64,000 bases of DNA from Nectonema munidae (taxonomy: Eukaryota > Nematomorpha > Nectonematoida > Nectonematidae): contig JAUIRK010000965.1 of assembly GCA_030549495.1 (NCBI GenBank), positions 124,001 to 188,000 of the forward strand. Direction: 5' to 3'. Position numbers and translations under genes: made by a program. Below, piece after piece: positions 36,930 through 51,300 of the stretch (within the stretch, counting starts at the first letter, position 1; each line of letters starts with the position of its first letter). The notes beneath the pieces are model-generated. The model was not told the DNA's origin. It was given only the letters and a program-made list of their open reading frames with translations, and did not search any database.

Positions 36930-38495
36930 TTCTCTTTCGAATTGGAATATAAGTCAAATGGTTACTTGAAATATAAACATTACTCTCAAATCATTTGCAA
37001 ACGTCAAAACTTCTTCCTTTTTTCTACAAATCAAAATTAGAAATCATAGACTTGTTTGCTCCATGTCCTGTCCTGTTTTCATGAATTGTACCAGATGACA
37101 TATTTTTTTCTTTAATAACTCCAATAAGTTGAAAATATTTTCAAAGTATAGTTCGTGCTTTTGAAGAACTCAATTTTGAAATACAACTTTTAGCAAACAG
37201 ATTTTTTTATCAGTATAAATATGAATTTATAAGAATATTCATCAACATTTTTTTTTTAAATTTGAAAGCTAATACTCTATTCTTAGAGAAAGCACCGAGC
37301 TTTATTGAATTTTTTGATGTAATCATGTAGATATGTAATTTTGGCAACTTTATTTCTCTTATAAGTTTTGATTATCACATCAAGTTGAATTCAATAGTCA
37401 CTTTCTGATGTTACAAAATAACCTAAAAAATCATGATACCCAGGAATTGCTTTATTTCTTTGAAAGTACCATAAAAATTGGGATCATTTTTATGATTTTT
37501 GAGTTTTTTTCTTCACAAACATATATACAAAAGGTATATACAAACATATACAAAAAAGTTTATTGTCATTGTATTTCAAATTCAAAACGTTGGAATATGG
37601 GTCAGAGTCTTCTTGCCAGGTACTTAAATATTTAATTTTATTTTTTGAATAACAAAATAAGGAGGAAATTTTTTGTTTTTGTATTCCAAACGTTTAATAT
37701 GGAGACAAAAAGATTTGGAGTGACTAATTTATGCCAAAACTAGTAAAATATATAACCTACTACTCTCCAAAAATGGAACATCTGCAATAGGTTAAATCAG
37801 CTACTTTGTCTATCGATCGACAGTTCAATGTTGAATCAAAATGGGCAAAAGAGAAAAAATGAGTTTGAGTAATACTTCAAATTGCAGAGAAAACAATAAT
37901 TATTGAAATCAATTGTAAAAATATTTGAAACCTCTTTTTAAAATATTACTTCAAACACATCTTAATTCTATTGCAAAAAAATATAAGTAAAATTTTTGAA
38001 AGTTATTATTGACAAAAAAACAAGATTTTTTATTGTTTTAAAATGCCTTATTTTCATATTGAATTTCACTATTCCCATTTGAACTTCAAAAGGCATAGTT
38101 TTAGAACTTGATTGAAATGATAAAATTAAAAGCATGTATTTATAAAGAAGTTTTCTTGAAGTTTGAATGAATTAGTCAGTCACTCCCAAAAAGGTTTGAT
38201 GAACTTATCAAAATTTGTTGGCCTCTTTAATTCCTTTTTTTAAAATTTTAAGTTACAAAACTTTAATCTTATTTATTTATCTCTTTGAATTATGGTAATA
38301 TTCATATTTAAAGGTTGTTGAAAAGGTCAAAAAAGAATTTTAAACTTCTTTATATACGTTCTTTGATAACAAATAGATTATATCATTTTGAAAAATCTAC
38401 AGTTTTTTTCTGATTGTAAAATATTTTGGCGTTTGGGGACGTTAGCCTGTAAAGCGTTGAAAGAGTTATATTTAATTTAACTTCACTTTATATAG
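36930..38495. other. Region 5' of the recognised CCNQ exons
   Basis: Probably a CCNQ intron, because the first recognised exon starts in mid-protein. AT-rich with poly(A)/poly(T) runs. No cyclin N-terminal segment recognised. Confidence 0.35.
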
Positions 38496-39222
38496 ACATT
38501 TTTAATGGTATGCATATATTGTGCTGCAAGAATCAACCATGAACGATGCAAGTGCAGAGACCTTGTCAACGTTACTTACAAGTAAATGCAAACGATTTTA
38601 TTAAATCAATATCATTTTTAACCTTTAAAATGTATGAGTCTATAGTAACTTATACCCAGATGAAGTGTTGGAAGAAAACAAGCGATTTTATGGCATTATT
38701 ACTTCAATCACCAACTGTGAAATCTTAATCTTGGGCGAAATAAACTTCAATCTAAACATCAACTACCCTCATAAGGTTATGCTCTTGATTCATCAATTGT
38801 CGTGATTAGATATTAATTTTTGTGAATCAACTCCATCTTTATTAAGCTCTTACCCTTTTACCTTTACTCTTTCATTGCTCTAAGCAAAACAAAGATGGCT
38901 GACTCAGTAATCGACATATCTTCTAGAATTTTAAACGATCTTTGCTACACGCAATACTACTCCCGAATAAATCCAGCACATTTGGCACTTGCTTCTATAT
39001 TTTTGTGTAATTATCTCTAGTACCTTCTTAAATGTTTTGAATATATTTATTTCATTTTACTCTTAAGGTTTAGCGATTTTGGACAAATTCCACAAAGAGA
39101 GCTCATTAAACGCAACCCGATGGTGGAAAGTTATGTGCCCTGAAGTAAACGAAGCCGATTTACTCGTTCTATGTGACGCAATTTTAGATATATATGATTT
39201 CATAAATTCAAATAAAGAGTAA
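38496..39222 (+). CDS. CCNQ: Cyclin Q (FAM58A), C-terminal four exons
   Basis: Exons 38496-38581, 38646-38801, 38885-39006 and 39068-39222 join in phase at GT-AG sites. The protein reads MVCIYCAARINHE, CRDLVNVTYNN, then ITNCEILILGEINFNLNINY and PHKVMLLIHQL, then SSRILNDLCYTQYYSRINP and HLALASIFLCLAILDKF, and TRWWKVMCPEVNEADLL with stop at 39222. This follows human cyclin Q block by block (RDIINVSNRYF, SIVQCELLMLRVLRF, HPHKYLLHYL, AVAVLYLAL, PWWQVF). Cyclin Q activates CDK10. Introns are 64, 83 and 61 bp. The first half of the first cyclin fold is not found and must lie upstream behind a larger intron, unless the gene is truncated. It is diverged but intact, tail-to-tail with PDCD6IP. Confidence 0.85.
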
Positions 39223-39230
39223 TCAAATCA

Positions 39231-39236
39231 TTTATT
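39231..39236 (-). other. Likely PDCD6IP poly(A) signal
   Basis: AATAAA on the minus strand, 124 bases past the PDCD6IP stop and 9 bases from the CCNQ stop, so the two 3' ends overlap or nearly touch. Confidence 0.55.
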
Positions 39237-39359
39237 TAAAAGACGATAAAAGCTCGATTAACATAAAGAAAAGTTCATCAATTCTACGAATATATATTAT
39301 ATTTAGTAGGGTAGAAGAAAAAGAATATATATAAACAGAAAGTGATTGTGTCAATTCTT

Positions 39360-42300
39360 TCAATGCGGTCTAGGATTCATATAGTAGCCTGGGTATCTTG
39401 GTTGAGAAACAGGATAAGGGAGTGGAGTGGATGAGCGATGATTGGAATCTAAAATGATTTGTTTAATGAGATTTGAAGGAAAATATCAAGTTTGATTACT
39501 TGTAGAGGGAACGAATGAGAAGGGGTTGAAAGAATGAGGTATCATTGTAGCATAGGGCTGGAAGTAAGGACGATAGGTATGGTAATCCGGCTGAGAATAC
39601 ATAGAGGCTTGGTCATTGCTGTAGTAAGCATTGTACGAGTCAGTAGCATCATCTTTAACATTTAGAGACAAACTTATAGATGCTTAGTTACCAAAAAAAG
39701 GTATACGCCCAACTTTTATATTTTACGATCGCGTTTAGAAATGAATAAATGAGCATTTCACATATCGTAATTTTGTTTTACAAACAGCAAATACAGTAAG
39801 GCATATTACGTTTAGTTACCTTCTACAAGTGACTTGTATATGCAAGGATCCTACAGTTGTCTTCGATGTTAAATTATATATTTGAAAATACCTGATATGC
39901 ATAAGTCAGTAGAATTCAAACCAAAAATGCGCAAGTTTTTTAAAAATTCAAATAATCACTATATAATATCAATTGTCTTTCAAATTAATTTTAACTCTAG
40001 GAGTACCACAATTTTTATATATCATAAAGTCCCAAATGGTCAATTGACCAACCATAAAAACAATATTTTAAAGCTTCCATTTAATTTTATGCCAATTTTT
40101 TAATGGGAAAAATATTTATTAGTAATTTAATTCTGTACTATGTCATATATTACATTCAACATTAAAACACTTTTGTGTATTCTTATAAAGTTAGGAAAAA
40201 CAAAATTCTTCATTTCCTTACGGCCGAGGATTGCAAGTTTCATTTTGATTATGATAATCTCAAAAAGAAATGGCAACCACTTTTATTTTATAATTCAAAA
40301 AAGAGGCTTTGATAAAGCCAATCAAGAACTTATTCAAAAAAATGTAACTATAAGATGGCAATTTAGTCCTATTTTTGAAGCGTATTGGTACACTTTGTCA
40401 CAATACCTTTATTATTCAAAAAAAATTGTTTTTTTTCAATCGAGAAATCTTTTTTATATCGTGAAGTTGAAAGTTCAAAAAGAAATAACAACTGTACCAT
40501 GCTTTCTAAAAATTCTGGAAAAATCGAATTATCTCCAAAACAGTTCACTTTGTAAAAAAAGTAAAACTAGTGAGAAGTGTTGTAATTGCAATTTATTCGT
40601 ATGTGGATCTTGTTCTTATAATATTTGTAAATCTTGCTCTACAGTTTTACCTTGATATAATGAATACAGAATAACTTGAGATCAATTGACCCTGCTGGTT
40701 TTTACGTTCATGTTTAAAATAAAATATTTTTTTGTATTTTATAATGACTTCAAAAATAACATTTTAAACACATTCTTTAGATTTTGTTTGAGCCTGTTGG
40801 CACTTCTAGTCACAATTATAAGATAATTAAATAGAAATCCAATTTGTATATTTACATTTTGCTAATTGCTAAAAAAAAATGCAATAGGATTTTATGAACA
40901 CATTTGTTAGGTAAAGTTTTAATTATACCAGAAACGGAAGATTGATCATAAGGATTAGCTTTTAGAGAACTTTCATGTTTTGGGTAAATAAAAGATGGTT
41001 TTGATGATGATGATGACGTGGTCAGGTTATTAATTAACGAAGAATTTGGGGGTGGAGGTCTTTTAGGCGCTAAAAAATTTGATTTATTTTATAATTTATT
41101 AAGAAGTTGGCGTACCTGATAAAAATTATAAAAGTACCAAAAAAAGGTAAATCTCGCAAAAAAATAATTCAAATCTAAAAAATAAATCAATACGCGCAGA
41201 TTTTTGGGTATGTCCAGAAGAAGCTGAATTTTGAAGGTCTTTGAGTAAATCATTTTTTTCGGTTTTTCTAGCAAGGCACAGATCGGTTGCTTTTGTTTGA
41301 AACTTCACCAAAATTGGAGTTAGATCATTGTAAAACTTTATGAACGTGTGTTATAAGTGCTATAGTAGTGATGTAAAAGAAAAGTTGCGATACGTGAATG
41401 CCTTCTTTTAGATTTGCTGCTAACTCAATGAACGCTTCGTATGAAGTAGCCAGGCTCTTCAGCACACTTTCTCGTTGACTGGATGAAGCAGAAGAAACAT
41501 TCTTACTCGAGCTCACAAAGTCGTTATTTCCTTCCTTAAAAGTATTTTAACGATCAAGTGAGTAGTCAAGCAAACATAAAATCCACGCATTCATTCTCGC
41601 CAATTTTTCGATACTGTTTTAAAATGACCTTTATTTTGGTAGGTAATAAGAGAAGAGTTGACGTTAAATTTATTAAGTATTTGGAATCAGAGTCCGATTT
41701 TTGTAAGTACTTGGACACGGATATTTATCCTCCGACTTCCCAACCCAGCCTTTTTGAGGGAGACACAAATATTTAGGATATTTCAAAATTCATTTTCATA
41801 GTAACTTCACAATTACGGTATATATTTTATCTTTAAAACAGTCTATCATGATTTAATGATTAGCTTCTCAGTTTATATTTTCCTTCTTGTAAACTCTTTT
41901 TGAATATTAGTCCATAAAAATCATCTGAAGCTTCAAATAAGTTTACTTTATCAACACTTACTAATTTTTAATCATATGTTAAAATTTTACCGTCTTAGAA
42001 AAAATAAACGACTAAATTTAGAGTTTCAATAGAATATATTAGACAAAGTACCAGCGTTGCATTTTTGCAACATGTGGTGTTATCGACTAGAAATATTGAA
42101 ATGTATAATTCAAAATTTCACATAGTTCTTATATAAATAATATTTAAATTTGATATAGAATTAAGTTTGATATTTTTTAGACTTTATAAGTAAGTTTTTC
42201 TGATGTTGCATAAAAGCAACACTGGTATTTATAGTGTACAAAAAGAAAAGAGTCTCTTTACATTTTCCTAATTTCTTTTTCTTTGAAAATAAAACAGTGC

Positions 42301-45300
42301 TTATCTTTACATCACATTAAAAAAATTATTTTCGTGCATGATAATTTGTGAATAATAAGTTTGGAAGTCTTTTGAATGAATTGTAACACCCCTGTAATTT
42401 TTAGCACAAAAATAAGAATTATTTAGCTATAATTTTAAGAAACAAAAAATGTTTAATTAGCCAACTCTGTTTTGAAAACCAGCAAAAGGCTGTAAAATAC
42501 CTTTTCAATAAAAATGATAAGATAGATAAAATTGAATTGAAGAAATCATGAATGTTTAAAAATCCCCAAAGTTATAAAAACTTTTTTTCCGTTTTACCTA
42601 TTAAAAATTACCATAAAAGTAGATCTAAAATGAACTAACAGGATATAAAGTTAAAACGATGCAATAGAAGGTTCACAGCGGGTATATGTGGAACTTGAAA
42701 GAAAATACCGGTAAGGCATGTGTATTTATAATAAATTTTTACTGCACACATTATTTAAACAAGAACAGATGTGCAAAGTTTTTGATTTAAGAGGCTCGGT
42801 ACAGTTTAAAGTAAAAAAAAAGTAAGGAATAAAAATATCTAGAAAAAATAGTGCGAGATTCATGAATTCCAATCGGTTATTGGCGTTGATTGCAGTATGT
42901 AGATCGTTTAGTACTCTGGTTTGAACAGTGATTTCACACCCTAATGATCTCCAGCTCAAATATGTCATTTAATTTCTTTGTATCTAAATGGATACACGCA
43001 GCGCAGACGGTACTCGGATAATTGGCCGAACAAACTTTTACCAAACAGATAGATATTTGGCGGAACAAAAATTTTACCGAACAGACATTTGACCGAATAA
43101 ACATTTGCTGAACGAATATTTCTACAAAAATATATAAATAGTTTGGAATATTTCCAGTTAGTTATACCCTAGAAAAAACGAAATCGTTCAATTGACCGGT
43201 AATCAAAATTATGCGGTATAATTAAATTAAATATGGTGTTAGATAATAATACATTATTATATATTGATGTGGTTCGGTATAATGGCTGTTTGAAAAAATC
43301 TTTGTTCGGTCAAATGTCTTAAGGTCAATGGCTATTCTTGCATAAAAGTCAATGCGGACACTGCACAGTTTATCTCTGATATAATAATAAAACAAGCACC
43401 CAACCCGCGCAGGGCACTAATCGAAGACTCTTAATTAACAAACAAAGAGTAGTTTATCGAGATAAAAAGAAGCTTATTAAAAATTAGAAAAATAAATAAA
43501 TAAATAAATTTGATTGGAGCATTCGTTTCGATTAGCTAGATTATAGCGACGTGTGCCTTTTCCTCTAAATAAATGCTAAATTTGTTCATTTTAATAGCTT
43601 AAATTACATTACTTGAATTGAAGATAGAAGTTTTTCTTGAAGCTTTATATTTGTGCATATTTCAGAAGTGAAAGTATCGTAATACTCAGATAGAATAGAA
43701 CTTGAAACAGTAAATTCATCAAAGCTATTATCCTCTGCATAGGCTTTCATAAATTTATCATCTGTAGAAAGGAAACAGGCGAATAAAAGTGATAAATGAG
43801 AGTAAAATTAGGCAAAAACTTATATCAGGCAATGCGATTGTCGTTAATCTTTTTTCTATTTCTGTTCGCTCCTTTAATAAGGTATCAACTTGTTCCAGCA
43901 AACTCTTCATCTTTTTAACGATCGGTTGAATAATATTGGAAGCTGTCCCTGCGCCACTCGGTACTATATTGAGGATCTCGGACTATCATAATTTTACAAT
44001 ATGAACGCTTATACTCATTTAGAAGAAAAGGCTTACAGGTGATTTGCAAAGAATTTGAATATTCGTTAAATTTGAGTCATATTTTTCTCGAACGATGATA
44101 TCAGCTTTAATTGCAGAATCTATCGTTCTTAAATTATATTTAAGAAAATTAGTGATAAGGGGAAATTCAGGCGAGAGTCTTACTGTTGATAACTGCTAGC
44201 TTCCTGCCTCAATGGTTGCTGAAGAATTTTCGAGTCTGTACGATTCCATCTATAAGTGTAGAGAGATCGAAGTTCGGCATCTTCTCTTAACTCTTGATCC
44301 AGTTCGTTGATCACCTAACACACGATATAAAGAGTTCTAGTTTAATGACACGGAGATGTATATTTATCTGGTGTATAGAACCGGAAAACAAAGTTAGTGC
44401 AAAAGGGAAACGCAAAAGGGATCAAAAATCAACAAATATGTGACTGAGAACGGCCATTTTTACCATGGTCTTAGTTAGTGCATTTGTTCTGACTATGGCC
44501 TCAAAATCATTTACTCTCATATATAAAAAGAAATTTGGAGTTGATCCAATACAATTTGAAACCAGGGGCGCACATCCGGCACCCAAGGGGGCATGGGATG
44601 GCCTACGGCTTCTCCCTCAATGTGATTTGAAGGTGGTGAAAAAGGTTTCCCTTTAGGGTTGAGTTTTAGGCACAAATTTCAAGGGCTCCTTTTTCAAACG
44701 TATGTTAGTATTTTTTTTAATTATAATTTTTATGATAATAGAAAAAACTATACCTCTAGGTTGGCATTGCTGAGCATATATTTTTAATATATGACTAGAA
44801 ATTTAAGCATGATCTTAATGGAAACCTAAAATTTTCTTGATTTTAAATTAGTATATAATTAAAAAAAGTTGAAATTTAGGTTCTTATGACCATATTTGAT
44901 GACAACCACTCGGATGCGCATATCTATCTAAATTATGAAAAAATAAGATAATTATTTTGTTAAAATATAATAACCAAACTTTTATTAGGATTGATAAGGA
45001 ACAATTAAAAAATGCAATATATTTATAAGCTGACATCTCATTATCAAGAAAAATGAACCATTTTTGGAAATTCCTACAGAGAATCAACATTATTATTCTC
45101 TAGAAGCTTTGCATTCTTGCATAGAGCCCATGCCATCAATCAACACATAATGTTAACACCACACACATTCATACATTTAATTCAGGCACGATATCATATT
45201 GAAAATCAATTGTATACTCACACCTAATATTAACACCCTCAACATACTCACAATACTACATTTTACACCCACTATATAAATTACAAACCGCATACCTTTC

Positions 45301-48300
45301 TCACCGCCAACAATATCATTACCAAGTGAGTAGGAATTTTCACTAACGGTTCATTTTACTTGATAATGCGATGTTGGCATCTCGAAATATATTGCATTTT
45401 TAAATACAACTCTTGTCCTTATCAATCATCGTAATCAAAATTTTGTTTTTACATTTCAACTAAATTAAATAGAACAAACTATCAAATTTGGTTCTTATAA
45501 TTATTTTGTTAAACAAAGAAATCTAATTTAGCACCAGGATAAAATTTCAAACAATGGAGTTTGTTATTTCCGTAGAAGGTTAGTGATAACAAAATCGTAA
45601 AATGATACCCTCCCATTTTAATTTTTTATTGTAAAAATTATAACAAGAAATTAAATAGTGAAATACCATCATAAGAAAGGGTACATTTGGCGTAAGCACT
45701 AAAGAAATCACTGAAAATTTAAGGCTCAGAGTTATCTCTAAAGACCTCTTTCGAAAATAACTTTTGATTCATGTAAAAACATTGATTTCAAAAGGCAAGG
45801 CAAAAAGATCATTTTTAGAAAAGAATTAAATAAAAATCATCCGCTTTGAAAAAGAAAGAAAGGCAGGCGAATAATTTTAGAAAACCAACGCCTCAAAGGG
45901 TTACACAAGTGACAATACAGAAAAAAAATTAAATTTTACTTGTTCAAGAATGTCTTTATTTCTACGCAATAATTGAGGAAGCTCATTCAGATTGTGTGTT
46001 AAATCTCTAACTCCACCCATTGATTTCACCCGATCACACTTTTCTACAAGAGAAGGTGGAAGACAAAGGCCACCTGTAACAAAATCTTCCAGGGCAGCAG
46101 GTAAATTGAGCGAAGCAAGACACCTAAAAAGACGAATCTTTTACGAAAAAGGGTCGGAGTTGTTATTTGAAAAGATACCCATTAAGAAGCTGCGTTGCTT
46201 CCCTCATCTTTGCAATCTCAATGTTAATTAGTTCAGACTTCCTAAGATCGAAGGCGACAACCGCTTTTTGAACAACCAAGGGTGTTATTTTGCTGAATAA
46301 ATCTGTTAAAAAGTAACGATATAAAGAAAAATTTAGTGACCGGTTGATTAAGACAATGACATTAAACGAAAAAATAGGGGATCATGAAACTTAAAAATGA
46401 TACAATATGATTCATTTAGTAATGGGATGATTATATTGAGAATCGTTTTTTTTAAATACTGGAACAGCATCGGAATATTTCCTTAGTACAGTGTTGGCAA
46501 AACTACGACACGCGTGTCACTAATGACAGGCGAAGTAATTCTGCCTGACACGCTAATAGTCCATTCAAATAAACATCTAGATCCCTTTGCTATAGTAAAG
46601 ATAAAAATAATTGTCATCAATAGTTCATCATGTCAGAAGCGTACGTAGAATAATATTTATAAAAGTTTGAAGTCGTCTTATCCCTCGTCTTACACATATA
46701 TATCAGATGAAGCTATTTCATACGAAGTTATCACGTTTTGCATGTTCCATATTTTTAATTTAATTACTTTTTCCAAGAGAGAGAACGAGAAGAATTATTT
46801 TCTTCGCGTTTTTCATTCATCTTCAGTTGTGTTTGCTCGGTAATTGTAACTTTTATTTTTCGTAAGGTCTCATTGTACACATTTTTAATTGGCATAATAG
46901 TAACACACCCTGATTAATTTGTTTGTATCACGTCCCCGCTTAAACTGGGTGCGCATCTACCCCACGGGAAAAATTTCCCACGCCACACTTTTGTCTAGCT
47001 AGATAACGCAAGAGAGGATTCCAAACTCTGTAGTCCTTAGTGAAAAGTTAATAGAGAATTTTTGGGCATTGCTGTTATAATATAATTCACAAGAGAGCGT
47101 TTACGGTTGGATACATTTTTCCTTTGTATCGTACGTCCAAAAAAGAAGTATCTTGCTCGTTATTGCTGCCAATTTATTACTTTTAATACTCATCAACTCA
47201 GAGGTCATTACCATGTCCATTGCATCATTATATTTTGCAGTCTGTCATTCAAATTTATGTCTTTCTTTTTTATTTCAGAATGTGTAGGAACCCTTATATT
47301 TCAATGTTATTTTATCGCCAGAAGATTTAAAAATTTCATTAAGAAAAATAAATTATCTGTAAACCTAAGTAAAACAAATTTCCAGAATGCTGAACTAATC
47401 AGTATGGCATTATTGAAAGAAATTGCAAAGCTCTTTGCATCTTGTGATGAACAAGTTGTGAGCAGATCCTGGAATGTGAAAAGACATTGCGAAACAAATC
47501 AAAAGTGGCTGCTTGAAAAAAGTGAGCAAAAACATAAAGAGTATATCACTCAAGAGTTAAAAAAGAAAAGTATCCAATCTAAAAGTTTGATGAGATTTGG
47601 AAGTGAAAATTGAGACTTGGTTTCAGCAAGTTTCAGTCTTTCGCACATATAGTATTGTTAAGTATGGAAAACCTTTCAGTTAAGATGAGTATTGACCTTA
47701 CACTGATAACACAGAAGAGCAGATACTTGAACTTACACATAAATCCAACGCAATAATCATTAATACAAACACACCCACACGACTTCCTAAGTCTCACACA
47801 CAAGATTTATACCAGCAACCAACCTCACCACATATCACTACAATTCCCACTTACATAAACTACAACAAAGCAAAATGGAATCTTTTTCAAACATTTATCG
47901 AAAATAAGATTCAAAAAGAAGCACATTTTTTACACAACACAGACATACACACTCTTAACAGACTTATAACAAAAGCATTCAACAAGCTGGCAATTTATCT
48001 TCTTACCAAAAAACTTACCAACAACCCTTACCTTATGACATCAAAACACTTATCGACAAGAGACACATTAAGACACACCAACTACAAGAACCAAGAAATA
48101 CACACATTAAACAAACTCATATCACATAAAATAAATAAACATAAACTTGGCATCTGGCAAAAACATATTTCATCTAACTGGTCACATAAAACTAACACAT
48201 AAACATATTGGAACACGATCAAAAACCTACAGAATAAAAAATCACACACAGATATAAATCGAAACATAAGTTTTAATGGAAAAACGAAAACAAACAACAT

Positions 48301-51300
48301 ACAAATAGCAGAAGCGTTCAACAAGCAATTTACAAACATCCTACCAAAGCAAACTAACAAAACAGTCAAAATATCAAATAAAGCATTAAATCAACTGCCT
48401 AAGACTCAAATAACCATTAACGAAAAAGAAGTACCAGAGGCACTTCATAACACTAAATCTAGTAAAGCTCTAGGACAGAGGTGGGGAACCTTTTTGTGCA
48501 TGAGGACACCTTGTAATTTATTGTCCCTCAGAGGCCGCGCTGAACAAATAACTATTTTTTTTAGTTATTTTATCCCCTCGTACAACATTTAATAATAATA
48601 ATCTAATAAAAGAACTTATACAAGTTCTTTTATTAGATTATTAAAATTAGGATTTTATTTTATACAAGTATTAATTAATAATATTCTTATAAAAAAAGAC
48701 AGACGTATAAACATCGAGAATATGAAGTTTTAAAATATTTCATTTAGGTAAGTAGGTCCTTTTTATACAAATTAATGACTTCTTTGAGTTTGCTTCTTTT
48801 GAGAAAGCATTTTGATATCAGGCTCCAACATAGTGGTTCTTAGTTTTAATTGGTCCTCCAAATGCTCATCTGTCAACTGTGTTCTCAGCGAATTCTTTAT
48901 TTGCGTCAAGTACGAGAATGTGGATTCACAACAGTATGTTGTAGAAAAGCAGGAAATCAGTCGGCGTGCATGTCGATGAAGACGAGGATATTCTACCGCC
49001 TTTTTCCAAATTTCAATAGGATCTTCCCTATTGTCAAACAGAGATTGATCCGTATTCTTTAAAAGATTCATAGATAACTTCATTTTCACTCATTACCTTC
49101 GTAAACTGGGGAATGTGTTCTTCTGAAAGTTTTGATTTTAAAAAGCTACATCTCTGTAAAAATTTGGATCTGATAATTCACAATGTTTGTCACTTTCTTT
49201 GAAAAAGTCAATTATTTGCCTTCGTAAAAAAAAATTTTTTGACCAATACTATCCCTTGTGACAACCATCGTACTTTTGAGTGGTAAGACAAATCTACACT
49301 AATTACTTTGTCATCCATCATCAGCATGTTTCGAAATTGACGATGCTTCGTGGCATTTGCTCGAATATAGTTAACAATACTTATAACCTTTTGCAAAGTA
49401 TCATTTAAAATGACAGATTTTGCACAAAGATTTTGTTGATGTAAAATACAATGAAAAGAAATCAGTTCATTTGGATCTTTGGTTTCTCTTTTAAGATGCG
49501 CAATAAATCCTTCATTCTTAATACAATACTTGTGCTGAATCTGTGGAATCTGTCGATTCTTCCAAGGCTTACTGAGTAATACACATTTTCCTCCTGGATT
49601 ACATTTTTGAGTTTCTCTGTTACATTACAAGCCAGTGATCTGTATTAGTCCTTCTTTTAAGAGGCACCTCTTTATATTTGTTAACTTTATTTGGATCTAC
49701 AGATCTTACCACTTCTAAAATACATTCCTTCATGAGTTCTGCATCGGTGAATGGTTTACCCTTTTTTCCAAGCAAATATGCAACTTTATAGCTGGCTTCT
49801 GTCGCAGCATTCCCTTGATGTAACACAGAATGGAACTACAAAATTGGAACAACAACTGGAGTGACATCACTGAACACAATTAATATACCTATCGTCTATG
49901 TGTGTGGTGTATATTATAAGTTTCAGGTGTATAATGATTTCCGACTTAAAAACTACTCAAGGTTTTTATTAAAATAATATTTATATCAAAGGCCGCACTT
50001 GATGGCCCGGAAGGCCGCAGGTTCCCCACCCCTGCTCTAGGACCTCACAACTTAACAAGTATACATCTTAAACACTTAGGTGCGTCATCTCCCTATTAAC
50101 ACGCATCTAAGACTAACACAATTCCACATATTTCGAAAACGTCACGAGTTATCCCTATTCCAAAACCAGGCAAAGACAAAAACATAAGCTCATCATATCG
50201 TCCTATTTTTATGCTTTCTCCAATCATGAAATTATTAGAAAAAGTTATCCTCAAAAACATACAAAAGGACATCCCATACATCGAACATCAAAATGGTTTC
50301 ATAAAATGTCATTCAACTACCACATCACTACAGAGTACAGACGCTACACAACATCATTGCCAGCGGATTTAACAAGAAAAAACCTTTTCACCGCACAATT
50401 ACAGCAACACTTGATCTAACCTCAGCATTTGACACAATTAACATTAACCTTTTTTTCATAAACTTTTTAAAAACACTACCATTAATGCTCAATAAATAAA
50501 GTTTTTAGTAAACTACTTACGAGGAAGATACTCATACACAGAGTACCAAAACAGTAAATCCCACATAAGACACCCACATTCAGGCGTTCCACAAGGTAGT
50601 TCACTTTCTCCTATCCTCTTCAACATTTACATGTCAGACGTACCAACATCAGACAACAATTAAATAAACCTAATCACATACGCTGATGACATTACCATAA
50701 CATAAACCAACTCAAGTTCTGAATTAGCTCAAGAAAACATTCAATCTTATTTAAACAAAATAAACATATGGCTAAAACAAAATGATTTAATAATCAACAC
50801 ATCAAAATCTCAATCAACACTTTTCACACAAGTAAACACAGAGCAAACAAAACTGTAAACATTATTAAAGCATTAACTGGCATAAAATGAGGGAAAAACA
50901 AAGAAATTCTCATCAACACCTACAAAACTATTACACGACCCATACTAGAATATGGATCCACAATATGGGGATCTGTTATATCTCACACTAACTTGAAAAA
51001 GTTACAAACAATTCAAAACAAAAAACTGCGTTTAGCAACAGGTAACACCGTTGACACTAAAACACAACATATTCACACAGAAAAATCCATGCTTCCTCTT
51101 AAATAAAACATTAATTTACACGCGTCTAACTTGAGAGCCAAAACAGCACAAAAACATCACCCATTAAACAAGTTCTACCGCGCTCAAAACCCACACAGGC
51201 ACATGAAAAATACTATATTTCAAGACAACGAACTTATCTTTTATGACACATGTGAAAACAAAGAAGACAATCAAAATCAAACATGCGTCAACAAAGCACT

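Noticed and set aside
44465-44656. 63-codon plus frame near a CAGGGGCGCACATCCGG word
   Set aside because: The word looks like a hAT tip but no partner end was found, and the frame has no recognisable content.
45992-46231. 79-codon plus frame
   Set aside because: It is the shadow of ALIX exons 9 and 10 on the minus strand.
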